Of a stretch of DNA of 64,000 nucleotides, positions 27,734-35,311 are shown one piece after another. Below the pieces are notes generated by a model. The model worked only from the letters and a program-made list of their open reading frames with translations. It had not been told where the DNA came from and did no database searches. The stretch's first letter is position 1; every line of letters begins with the position of its first letter. The position numbers and the translations under genes are program-made. Source of the stretch: CAYYFX01 sp046330135 (GTDB taxonomy: Bacteria; ARS69); assembly GCA_046330135.1 (NCBI GenBank), contig JAXLTI010000008.1, forward strand, positions 186,001 through 250,000, written 5' to 3'.

Positions 27734-28711
27734 ATGAATCGCACGGCTCCCTACGTCGTCCGCTCGCTCGCCATCGCGGCGCTCGCGCTCAGCGCGACCC
27801 CCGCCTTCGCGACCTTCCACCTCATGCAGATCGAGCAAGTGATCGGCGGCATCGACGGCGACACGTCGGTGCAGGCCATTCAGCTGCGGAGCCGCGGGCC
27901 CATCGAGAATCAGCTCCAGCTCGCGCGACTGCGCGCGGTGGACGCCACCGGCGCGAACCCGATCGTCGTCTCCGATCCCACGACGCCGGTCGTCAACGGC
28001 GGCGCCGGCGCGCACATCCTCATCGCCACCGCGAACTTCGGGGCGCACACGAGCCCGGCGATCGTACCGGACTTCACGCTGACCACGCCCATTCCCGCGT
28101 CCTACCTCGCGGCGGGCAGCCTCACGTTCGAAGACAACACCGGCGCCACCGTCTACTGGCGGCTGAGCTGGGGCGGGTCGGGCTACACGGGACCCACGGA
28201 AGGCGCTCCCGTGAACGACGCCGACGGCCAGTTCGGTCCCGCGTGGCCGGGCGCGCTCCCCTCGGGTACGGCTCTCTCCCTCAAGTTCCAGGGAGCGGCG
28301 ACGGCCCTCAGCACGAACAACGCCGCCGACTATGCGCTCACGGCCACGCCCACGGTCCTCACGAACAACGCGGGGAACTCGTTCAACGTGCTGTCCACGG
28401 CCACGGCGGTGCCGTACGTGACGTCGCCGGCGACGCTCCTCGTGGGCGATCCGCACGTCGCGCCGAATCCCTTTACGACGTCCACGCGGATCGAGCTGCA
28501 GCTGAGCCGTCCGTCCGACGCGAAGCTCGTGATCCTCGACACGCTGGGCCGGCGTCTCGGCGAGGTGGCGCGCTCGCTGCCCGCGGGAACGTCGTCCTTG
28601 TCTTGGAACGGCCGCGACGCCACCGGCTCGATGCTGCCCTCCGGCGTGTACTTCTACCGACTCACGGTCGGCGGGGCGGTCAAGTCCGGTCAGATGCGAC
28701 TCGTCCGGTAG
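27734..28711 (+). CDS. secreted protein with FlgD-like C-terminal domain
   Basis: 325 aa. The signal peptide ends ATPAFA. The central region begins FHLMQIEQVIGGIDGD and has beta-rich, lamin-tail-like sequence (QAIQLRSRG); I cannot name its fold with confidence. The last ~85 residues are a FlgD-Ig-like domain (PNPFTTSTRIELQL, ILDTLGRRLGEV, SGVYFYRLTVGG, ending RLVR), a sorting or anchoring module in FCB bacteria. ATG 27734 is the only start placing the signal peptide at the N-terminus. It stands alone and meets the membrane-protein gene tail to tail, 3 nt apart. Confidence 0.8.
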   Translation: MNRTAPYVVRSLAIAALALSATPAFATFHLMQIEQVIGGIDGDTSVQAIQLRSRGPIENQLQLARLRAVDATGANPIVVSDPTTPVVNGGAGAHILIATANFGAHTSPAIVPDFTLTTPIPASYLAAGSLTFEDNTGATVYWRLSWGGSGYTGPTEGAPVNDADGQFGPAWPGALPSGTALSLKFQGAATALSTNNAADYALTATPTVLTNNAGNSFNVLSTATAVPYVTSPATLLVGDPHVAPNPFTTSTRIELQLSRPSDAKLVILDTLGRRLGEVARSLPAGTSSLSWNGRDATGSMLPSGVYFYRLTVGGAVKSGQMRLVR

Positions 28712-28714
28712 CGT

Positions 28715-30763
28715 CTATCTCGCTTCCGGCATCTCGAAGTTGAAGCGCGACTGCTCCACCCGCAAGGGGTAGGTGCGTCGCGTCCATTCGCGGACGGCCG
28801 CCCGGCCGCCGCGGGCCCAGAAGACGACCGGTCGCCCGTTGGGCCCCGTGAGTCGCGTGACCTCGGTGAGGCCCGGCGCCGGCGGCGGCCCCTCCGCCAC
28901 GTAGAAGTCGTAGTCGCGCGCGAGATCGAAGCCGCGATCCGCGTACATGGCCCAGGTGTGATGCCCGATGACCCAGGGCCCACCCCGCTTCCACTTCCAG
29001 AGCGGCTCCATCACGTTGAAGAGCACCTTCGAGAAGTCGACCGCTTCGCGCTCCGTCGACGCGAAGACGATGGTGCGCCGCCCGAACTCGCGATCGGCCA
29101 CGTACGGCGGCGAGGGGTGCGGCCGGCAGAGCGCGATCGCTCCCGCGACGGAGAGCAGAAGGGCCGCGGGCGCGACGACCGTGGACAGGGCGCCCGCGCG
29201 CCCGGCGAGCCACCGCGAGGAAAGGGCGATCGGGAGAAGCGCGACGGGCAGGAAGTAGTGGATGTTCTTGTTCGGCGAGAGGACGCAGAGCGCCGTCCAG
29301 AGGACGGTCACGAGCGCGAGCCAGCGCGAGAGCCGGTCGCTCGCGAAGAGGCCGAGCACGACGCCGGCGACCGGGAGCCCGCCGGCGAGGAGCGCCCACC
29401 AGCCGAGCGCCGCGAGCATGCGTCGCGGCGTCTCCGCGGCGAACTGCCCGCGGCCGGCGAAGTACTTCGACCACCATTCGCGAAGGGTGGCGTCGAGCGT
29501 GCCGGCCGCGTGCGCGACCACGACGAAGAAGATCGCGTACGCGGCGACGAGCCCCGCGAGCAGCAGCCCCCAGCGCAGGACTCGGCGGCGCTCGGCCGCC
29601 AGGGCGAGGAGACCTCCTGCGCCCACGAGGCCCGCGAGCGCGAGGCCGCTCGGGAACGTGAGGATGGCGAGGAACGCGGCGACGGCCGCCAGCGCCGGCG
29701 CGCCGTCCCGGAGCATCACCACCGCGCACAGAGTGAGCGCGGCCGCCGCCCACTCCTCGAGCGCCGGGCAGGCGAGGTCGCCGTGGAACGGATGGTAGCC
29801 CGCGTAGTAGGCGCCCACCTGCAACGAGAGATACCCCGCGGCGAGCACGGGAAGGAGCACGCGCAGCGACCCTCCCGCGGCGCGCGCTCGTCCGCGTCCG
29901 GCGAGATCGCAGGTCGCGAGGACGGAGACCGCCAGGAAGAGAAGTCCCGGCAGGCGCACGGCCGCCTCGGTATCCCCGAGCAGCGCGAGCGAGGAGAACA
30001 CCGGGTACGCGACGAACATGAACGTCGGGTAGAAGCCCCACGCGCCGCACTCGAGATCCCAGTTCGGGAGCGCGTGCGTGAACAGGCTCGCCGCGAACCC
30101 GTGCACTTCCGTGGCGTCGCCCTCGAGCGACTCGAGCGTGATCTTGCCCGGCATGAGCATCCAGCACGCGGCGATCAGGAGGATCACGCCGGCCGCGGGC
30201 ACGAGAAGCTCGCTGCGCCCGCTGCCGCGAGAAGCGTCCGCGAGGCGGGGCAGCGCCGGTGTTCCCGGCGCGAGCGCGACCGCCGCGAGAAGGGCGGCCG
30301 CGTCGAGGACCGCGACGGTGAGGTAGAGGCACGTGCGCGCGCCGACGCCGTCCGTCACCGCCTGCGCGAGGATCCACGCCCCCGCCACGGAGAGGAGCGA
30401 GAGCACGAACGCCGCGAGCGCGTTCGCCGGCGCGTTCGGCAGGCGCAGCCCCAGCACCCGCATCACGAGGAGGCCCGGCGCGAAGAACACGGCGAAGTAG
30501 CCCACGGCCGCCGCCCCGAGCGCCAGCGCGAAGCGGAAAGGCGAGATCGGATCGGGCGGCAGGAGGAGAACGTCGTCGAAGGGACGCGCGTCCACGCGCG
30601 CGGCGACCCAGGTGAGGAGGGCCGCGATCGCGAGCGGGCCGAAGGCCAGGAGCGTCGCGCGCAGCGTGCCCACGGCGCGAAGGGTCGCCGCGCCTCCGCC
30701 GGGCGCGTCGACCGGGGCGCCGCCGCTCCGGCCTTCCTCGAATCTCGGGATGCTGCGACTCAC
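28715..30763 (-). CDS. polytopic membrane protein, glycosyltransferase-39-like
   Basis: A 682-aa inner-membrane protein with a dozen or so hydrophobic helices spread over about 570 residues and a C-terminal soluble domain (from about REFGRRTIVFASTERE) rich in Trp and Tyr. The layout resembles C-GT-type glycosyltransferases that use lipid-linked sugars, but the usual D-E motif after the first helix is not clear, so this is only a suggestion. GTG 30763 has GAGGCGAA just upstream and skips about 20 Arg-rich residues of the longest frame. It is divergent from the anion transporter gene. Confidence 0.65.
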   Translation of the reverse strand: MSRSIPRFEEGRSGGAPVDAPGGGAATLRAVGTLRATLLAFGPLAIAALLTWVAARVDARPFDDVLLLPPDPISPFRFALALGAAAVGYFAVFFAPGLLVMRVLGLRLPNAPANALAAFVLSLLSVAGAWILAQAVTDGVGARTCLYLTVAVLDAAALLAAVALAPGTPALPRLADASRGSGRSELLVPAAGVILLIAACWMLMPGKITLESLEGDATEVHGFAASLFTHALPNWDLECGAWGFYPTFMFVAYPVFSSLALLGDTEAAVRLPGLLFLAVSVLATCDLAGRGRARAAGGSLRVLLPVLAAGYLSLQVGAYYAGYHPFHGDLACPALEEWAAAALTLCAVVMLRDGAPALAAVAAFLAILTFPSGLALAGLVGAGGLLALAAERRRVLRWGLLLAGLVAAYAIFFVVVAHAAGTLDATLREWWSKYFAGRGQFAAETPRRMLAALGWWALLAGGLPVAGVVLGLFASDRLSRWLALVTVLWTALCVLSPNKNIHYFLPVALLPIALSSRWLAGRAGALSTVVAPAALLLSVAGAIALCRPHPSPPYVADREFGRRTIVFASTEREAVDFSKVLFNVMEPLWKWKRGGPWVIGHHTWAMYADRGFDLARDYDFYVAEGPPPAPGLTEVTRLTGPNGRPVVFWARGGRAAVREWTRRTYPLRVEQSRFNFEMPEAR

Positions 30764-30845
30764 GTTCGCCTCGCCGCCCGTCCGCCGCCTTCGCGGATCA
30801 TATGCCGGCGGGCGAAGGCGAGCCATCGGAACGCCTTTCCGATGC

Positions 30846-30851
30846 TAGACT
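30846..30851 (+). promoter_or_regulatory. -10 element of probable leaderless promoter
   Basis: TGC-TAGACT ends 10 nt before ATG 30861. Transcription would begin about 3 nt ahead of the start codon. There is no Shine-Dalgarno sequence in the gap. The malQ start has the same arrangement. Confidence 0.45.
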
Positions 30852-30860
30852 GCGCGGCCG

Positions 30861-32135
30861 ATGCCCACTCTCTTCCCCGGGTTCTCGCTGCCCGCGCCCG
30901 ACGCGCGCACTCCGGTGGAGATCGTGTTCGCGGTCGTGTACGTGGGCATGCTGATCGGCCGCCTGCCGTGGCTGCAGCTCGACCGCACCGGCATCGCGCT
31001 CCTCGGCGCGATCGCGCTCCTCGCCACTCGCTCCGTCGGGCTGGAGGAAGCGCGCAACGCCATCGACATCCCCACGCTGGCGCTCCTCTTCGCGCTCATG
31101 GTCGTCTCCGCGCAGCTGCGGCTCGGCGGGTTCTACGCGCACGTCACGCGGGCTCTCGTCATGCTTCGCGTGGGCCCCGCGACGTTGCTGGGCGCGCTCG
31201 TTCTCGTCGTGGGAGCGCTCGCGGCCGTCTTCTCGAACGACGTCGTCTGCCTCACCGCCGCGCCCGTCCTCCTCGACGCATGCGTGGCGCGGCGCCTCGA
31301 CCCCGTTCCGTTCCTGCTCGGGCTGGCATGCGCGTCGAACGTGGGCTCGGCGGCCACGTTGCTCGGGAATCCGCAGAACATGCTGATCGGCCAGACGCTC
31401 GCGCTCTCGTTCCCGGGCTATCTGGCGGAGGCGGGCCCGCCCGCGCTCCTCGGGCTCGTGGCCACGTGGGCGCTGATCGCGCTCCTCTATCGCGGGCGAT
31501 GGTCGCGCGAGGTCGCGGCGACGCCTTCGCCCGAAGAGGACCCGGAGCTGAACGTCTGGCAGACCACGAAGGGGCTGGCGGTGGCGGCGGCTCTCCTGGT
31601 GGCGTTCCTGGTGGCGCCCTGGCCGCGCGAGATCGTGGCGCTCGCCGGCGCGGGCCTCTTGCTGATGAGCCGCCGCCTCCATTCGCGACAGATGCTCGGC
31701 ACCGTGGACTGGCAGCTGCTGGTGCTGTTCATCGGGCTCTTCATCGTGAACGACGCCTTCCGGCGCACCGGCCTGCCGGCCGAAGCGGCCGGTGCCTTCG
31801 CTCGCTCCGGCGTGGATCTCACCCGACCCGCCTGGCTCTTCACGGCCACGGTGCTCACGAGCAACGTGGTCTCGAACGTGCCGGCGGTGATGCTCCTCCT
31901 GCCCCTTGCCGTGCACCCGCTCTCCGGGGCCGTGCTCGCGCTCTCCAGCACCCTCGCCGGGAACCTGCTGGTCGTGGGCAGCATCGCGAACATCATCGTC
32001 ATCGACGTGGCGAGCCGGCGCGGCGTCGCGACTCCCTGGCGCACGCACGCGCGCATCGGGTTGCCGGTCACGATCGCGACGCTCGCGATCGCCGCGCTGG
32101 CTCTGTGGGCGCGCGCCGCGCTCAGCGCGAGCTGA
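30861..32135 (+). CDS. anion transporter of the ArsB/NhaD/CitMHS superfamily
   Basis: 424 aa with about 11-12 membrane helices. It shows the superfamily's repeated signatures: FSNDVVCLTAAPVLL in the first half (the known F-x-N-D-x-x-x-x-T pattern) and TSNVVSNVPAVMLLLP in the second, plus GNPQNMLIGQ. Members move arsenite, citrate, Na+/H+ or other anions; the substrate here is not predictable. No ars or cit gene is adjacent. It overlaps the 3' end of the VCBS-repeat gene by 14 nt, tail to tail. The start has no ribosome site and may be leaderless. Confidence 0.85.
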   Translation: MPTLFPGFSLPAPDARTPVEIVFAVVYVGMLIGRLPWLQLDRTGIALLGAIALLATRSVGLEEARNAIDIPTLALLFALMVVSAQLRLGGFYAHVTRALVMLRVGPATLLGALVLVVGALAAVFSNDVVCLTAAPVLLDACVARRLDPVPFLLGLACASNVGSAATLLGNPQNMLIGQTLALSFPGYLAEAGPPALLGLVATWALIALLYRGRWSREVAATPSPEEDPELNVWQTTKGLAVAAALLVAFLVAPWPREIVALAGAGLLLMSRRLHSRQMLGTVDWQLLVLFIGLFIVNDAFRRTGLPAEAAGAFARSGVDLTRPAWLFTATVLTSNVVSNVPAVMLLLPLAVHPLSGAVLALSSTLAGNLLVVGSIANIIVIDVASRRGVATPWRTHARIGLPVTIATLAIAALALWARAALSAS

Positions 32136-33900
32136 GGCGCACGATTCGCGCCGCCTCCTTCGTGGCCCCCGGCAAGCGGACGAAGTAGACGCCGGCGCCG
32201 GTCGTGCGGCCGTCCCCGCCGCGACCGTCCCAGGTTGCTCGGATCACGTTCGCGCCGGCGTCGACACCGTGCAGCCGGCGCACGAGGCGCCCGGCCGCGT
32301 CGTACACGAGCAGGTCCGCCGCGCCGGACGCGGGGCGCACGAGCTCCAGCATCACGTCGGCGCGCGAAGGATTCGGGAAGATCCGTGCGGACGCGGGCGC
32401 GGCGCCGACGAGAGGCGCCGAAGTCACCGTCGGCCCTTCGTCGATGACGAAGCGCCCCGGGACGCTCACGCCGAGGAGATCCTGGGTGAGGTGGCTGCCC
32501 GCGGAGCCGGGCCACACGATGCGCACGTCCACGGCGGAGCGGCCGGGCAGGCCGAAGTGCGCGTCGATCTGGCTCTGGGACGAGAAGCCGCCGTGCTCCT
32601 CGATCTCCCGGAAGCCGAGGAGGTGCGCGGGGTCGCCGAGGAATCCCGCGGCGTACACGGCCACCTTCGCGCCCACGCCGTCACGGTTCGAGTACCCGGC
32701 ACCGTGGTCGTACCCGTGACCCACGAGGTGGAGCGCCAACCAGCTCGCGTCGTTCGAGCCGTTCACGTAGAGGTAATTCTGCGTGGGCGTGTGCTCGTTC
32801 CCCGAGGCGAGGTCCAGGTCGCCGTCCCCGTCCGCGTCGCCCCAGGCCACGGCGTCGGTGCTGCCGAGACCGAACTGCGCGCTCGCGGTGAACGTCCCGT
32901 CGCCGTTGTTCACCCAGAGCGTGTTCGGCGCGGCCGACGTGAAGTCTCCATTGCCCTGCGCGAGGTCGAGATCGCCGTCGTCGTCGGCGTCGCCCCAGGC
33001 CACGGTGTTCGGATCGCCGATCCCGAACTGGAGCTGCTGCGTGAAGTTGCCGGCGCCGTCGTTCACGTACAGGTAGCTCTGGCCGCCGTTCCAGTTCGCG
33101 ACCGCGAGATCGAGGTCGCCGTCGTTGTCGTAGTCGCCGAACGCGAGGCACGAGGTGTCGCCGATGCCGAAGTCCGCGCGTTCGGTGAACGTGCCGTCGC
33201 CGTTGTTGAGGTAGAGGTAGTTCTGCGCGACGAACCCGAAGCCGCCCTTGCCGACGGCCAGGTCGGGATAACCGTCGCCGTTCACGTCGCCCCACACGAC
33301 CGAGCAGGTCTTCCCCGAGCCGAATTGCTGCTGCTCGGTCCAGGTGCCGTCGCCGTTGTTGATGTAGAGGTAGTTCTGATCCGGGCTCGTGAGGATGCCG
33401 TTGCCGACCGCGAGGTCCAGGTCGCCGTCCCGATCGTAGTCGGCCCAGGCCATCGCGATGGTCTGGTGGACACCGAACTGGTTCTGACCCGTGAAGGACC
33501 GTCCGCCGTTGTTGATGGCGAGGCGGTTCTGCGGCAGCGAAAGCGCGTTGCCGATCGCCATGTCGGGGTCGCCGTCGTTGTCCACGTCGGCCCACGCGAG
33601 AGCGAAGGTGTTCTTCGGCCCGAACGCCGCGGCCTCGGTGAAGACGTTCCCGCCCTCGTTCCAGTAGACGAAGTTCTGCCCGTTGTTCGTGTTGCCCACC
33701 GCCAGATCCACCCGGCCGTCGAGGTCCGCGTCGCCCCAGGCCACGCAGATGGTCGCGCTGGTCGCGCCGAAGCGCGGCAGCTCCGTGAAGCTCGGCACCG
33801 CGTGCGAAGGCGTCGGCAGCAGCGCGACGGTGGCGAGGAGGGCGGCCAGGGAGACGAGAGCGGGCGAAGAGACCTGAGGGGGCGAGCCGAGGCGGGACAT
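32122..33900 (-). CDS. secreted VCBS/FG-GAP repeat protein with ASPIC/UnbV and FlgD-like domains
   Basis: 592 aa. A signal peptide ends PSHA. Seven FG-GAP/VCBS-type repeats follow, each with a calcium-binding-like DxDxDGxxDLAxGN loop (for example DNDGDPDMAIGN, DRDGDLDLAVGN), building a beta-propeller. Next is an ASPIC/UnbV-like domain (WLALHLVGHGYD, GVGAKVAVYAAG, FGLPGRSAVDVRIVWP), and then a FlgD-Ig-like tail (FPNPSRADVMLELV, GAGVYFVRL). This is a typical FCB surface protein; binding or adhesion is likely, enzymatic function is not evident. The leader contains a TTG-N4-CAACG site right after a -10-like hexamer. Confidence 0.87.
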   Translation of the reverse strand: MSRLGSPPQVSSPALVSLAALLATVALLPTPSHAVPSFTELPRFGATSATICVAWGDADLDGRVDLAVGNTNNGQNFVYWNEGGNVFTEAAAFGPKNTFALAWADVDNDGDPDMAIGNALSLPQNRLAINNGGRSFTGQNQFGVHQTIAMAWADYDRDGDLDLAVGNGILTSPDQNYLYINNGDGTWTEQQQFGSGKTCSVVWGDVNGDGYPDLAVGKGGFGFVAQNYLYLNNGDGTFTERADFGIGDTSCLAFGDYDNDGDLDLAVANWNGGQSYLYVNDGAGNFTQQLQFGIGDPNTVAWGDADDDGDLDLAQGNGDFTSAAPNTLWVNNGDGTFTASAQFGLGSTDAVAWGDADGDGDLDLASGNEHTPTQNYLYVNGSNDASWLALHLVGHGYDHGAGYSNRDGVGAKVAVYAAGFLGDPAHLLGFREIEEHGGFSSQSQIDAHFGLPGRSAVDVRIVWPGSAGSHLTQDLLGVSVPGRFVIDEGPTVTSAPLVGAAPASARIFPNPSRADVMLELVRPASGAADLLVYDAAGRLVRRLHGVDAGANVIRATWDGRGGDGRTTGAGVYFVRLPGATKEAARIVRLSSR

Positions 33901-33969
33901 GGGGACCTCCGGGGTCGGCGCGGCCGGGCGCAGCGGGACGTCGCCCGGCGCGCGAGGCCGCCTTCATCG

Positions 33970-33979
33970 TTGCGAGCAA
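33970..33979 (-). promoter_or_regulatory. palindromic site TTGCTCGCAA downstream of a -10-like hexamer
   Basis: On the minus strand CATAGT (33986-33981) is followed after one base by TTGCTCGCAA and then CG. It lies about 70 nt upstream of the VCBS-repeat gene start, where an operator would overlap the transcription start. No good -35 is visible. Confidence 0.35.
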
Positions 33980-34065
33980 CACTATGGGGGGCGACCCGGA
34001 ACCCGCTAGAGGACTTACACCGATTTTACGAGGTCTTACGAGCCATTCGGTGCGCACGCCGGCAA

Positions 34066-34075
34066 TTGCTCGCAA
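34066..34075 (+). promoter_or_regulatory. second copy of TTGCTCGCAA motif, no promoter attached
   Basis: Same decamer followed by CG, located between the VCBS-repeat gene and the DMT transporter gene, 20 nt beyond a stem-loop. Neither orientation shows a -10 next to it. Confidence 0.25.
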
Positions 34076-34085
34076 CGGAAGCGGC

Positions 34086-34112
34086 GAGGCCGGCCGGGGC
34101 GCCGCCGGCCTC
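34086..34112 (-). terminator. 9-bp GC-rich stem-loop downstream of DMT transporter gene
   Basis: GAGGCCGGC and GCCGGCCTC are perfect inverted repeats around a 9-nt loop, about 40 nt past the transporter's stop. The tail lacks a T-run, so termination would be weak or Rho-assisted. Confidence 0.4.
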
Positions 34113-34151
34113 GGGCACCACCCCGCCGGCGAACGTGGCCGGGGCGTCGGC

Positions 34152-35045
34152 TCAGTGCTGGACCAGGGCCACGCCGGCCAGCACGAGGAGACCGCCGAGG
34201 ACCGTCGTGACGCCGAGTGGCTCGCCGAGGAGCGGCACGGCGGCCGCGCAGGTGACGAGCGGCTCCAGGTAGAGAAAGGCCGACACGCGCGACGCGTCGA
34301 GCCGCGCGAGCGCGCCGTACCAGAAGAGATACGCCAGTCCCGAGCAGCCGATCCCGAGGAAGAGGGTCGCGCCGACGGCAGCTCCGGAGAGCTGCCCCCA
34401 CTCCCGCCACCCCGCTTCATGGACGAAGAAGGGCGCGAGCATCAACCAGCCCAGCAGCATCGAGCCGGCGGTGGCGCGTGCGCTGCCGATGCGCGCGACC
34501 ATCCCGCGCGCCAGCACCGTGCAGACCGCCCAGTTCACGGTGCTCGCGAGGATGAGGAGATCGCCCTTCGTGGAGGGCAGCGCCAGCACGGACGTCGACA
34601 GCCGGCCGCGCGTCACCACGAGCAACGCGCCGAGGAACCCGATGGCGAATCCCGCCACCTTCCGGGGGCCGAATCGCTCGCGAAGCGTCCAGCTCGCGAG
34701 CAGCGCCGACCAGATCGGGGTGAGCCCGATCAGCCAGCCCGTGCGCACGGCGGTCGTGTACTGGAGGGCGTGCGCCTGCAGCATCTGATGCACGAACACG
34801 CCGATGAATCCGAAGAGGGTGAGGCTCCGCAGCGAGCCGCGCGGCGGATGCAGCGCCTCGCGCCGCATCACGAGCACCGCATGGAGGACGATCGTGCCGA
34901 ACGCGAAGCGAGTGAAGATGAGCGTGACGGGCGTCAGCTCGCGAAGCGCCACCTTCGTGGCGACGAAGGACAGGCCCCAGAAGCCGATGGCGGCGATCGC
35001 CAGGAGGCGGGCGAGCCAGGGCGAGCTCGTGGCGCGGGCGAGCAC
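34152..35045 (-). CDS. EamA/DMT-family transporter
   Basis: 297 aa with ten predicted membrane helices in two EamA-type halves: the first includes AIGFWGLSFVATKVALRE and TGWLIGLTPIWSALLASW, the second YLFWYGALARLDASRVSAF and a final LLVLAGVALV. Members export amino acids, nucleosides or other metabolites; the substrate is unknown. The longest frame starts at a TTG (35120), but that TTG is part of a consensus TTGACA -35 box, so I prefer GTG 35045, with GGAG 10 nt upstream and the usual family length. It is divergent from the HTH/zinc-ribbon regulator gene. Confidence 0.85.
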   Translation of the reverse strand: MLARATSSPWLARLLAIAAIGFWGLSFVATKVALRELTPVTLIFTRFAFGTIVLHAVLVMRREALHPPRGSLRSLTLFGFIGVFVHQMLQAHALQYTTAVRTGWLIGLTPIWSALLASWTLRERFGPRKVAGFAIGFLGALLVVTRGRLSTSVLALPSTKGDLLILASTVNWAVCTVLARGMVARIGSARATAGSMLLGWLMLAPFFVHEAGWREWGQLSGAAVGATLFLGIGCSGLAYLFWYGALARLDASRVSAFLYLEPLVTCAAAVPLLGEPLGVTTVLGGLLVLAGVALVQH

Positions 35046-35080
35046 CGGTACGGCGGCTCCGGGCGAGGGCGACGGCGACG

Positions 35081-35090
35081 TTGCTCGCAA
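35081..35090 (-). promoter_or_regulatory. palindromic site TTGCGAGCAA at the DMT transporter start of transcription
   Basis: On the minus strand GAGAGT (35097-35092), one base, then TTGCGAGCAA and CG. The spacing from the -10 position equals that at 33970. It would straddle the transcription start. Confidence 0.35.
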
Positions 35091-35091
35091 G

Positions 35092-35120
35092 ACTCTCAGG
35101 GCCGCCTCGCGCGGTGTCAA
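35092..35120 (-). promoter_or_regulatory. promoter of DMT transporter gene
   Basis: Perfect -35 TTGACA (35120-35115), 17-bp spacer, weak -10 GAGAGT (35097-35092). The weak -10 and adjacent palindrome suggest regulated expression. Confidence 0.45.
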
Positions 35121-35251
35121 GCCGCCGCGGCGAGTCGAGCCGACGGTGCGCGGGATGGACCGTGCGACCGGATCGACAGGCGCCCCGCCGGGCCGCCGAG
35201 GCGAAGGGGAAGCCGGCGCGAGAATCGCCGGCGCCGACCGGCGTTCGACGT

Positions 35252-35280
35252 TTGACGGGCCCCGGCCTCCTTCCTATCGT
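35252..35280 (+). promoter_or_regulatory. sigma70-type promoter of the HTH/zinc-ribbon regulator gene
   Basis: TTGACG (35252-35257), 17-bp spacer, TATCGT (35275-35280). Start codon 35312 gives a leader of about 25 nt containing GGAGAG. Confidence 0.55.
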
Positions 35281-35292
35281 TGTCGACAACGA
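35277..35292 (+). promoter_or_regulatory. 16-bp perfect palindrome overlapping the -10, candidate operator
   Basis: TCGTTGTCGACAACGA reads the same on both strands and covers the end of the -10 and the start of transcription. It contains TTG-N4-CAACG, the pattern also found at 33970, 34066 and 35081. Its place suggests repression, possibly autoregulation by the HTH protein encoded next. Confidence 0.5.
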
Positions 35293-35311
35293 AGCGATCG
35301 GAGAGCCGTCC

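Noticed and set aside
35045..35120. TTG 35120 as the start of the DMT transporter
   Set aside because: The TTG is the beginning of a TTGACA -35 box, and the extra residues are low-complexity; GTG 35045 gives the family length.
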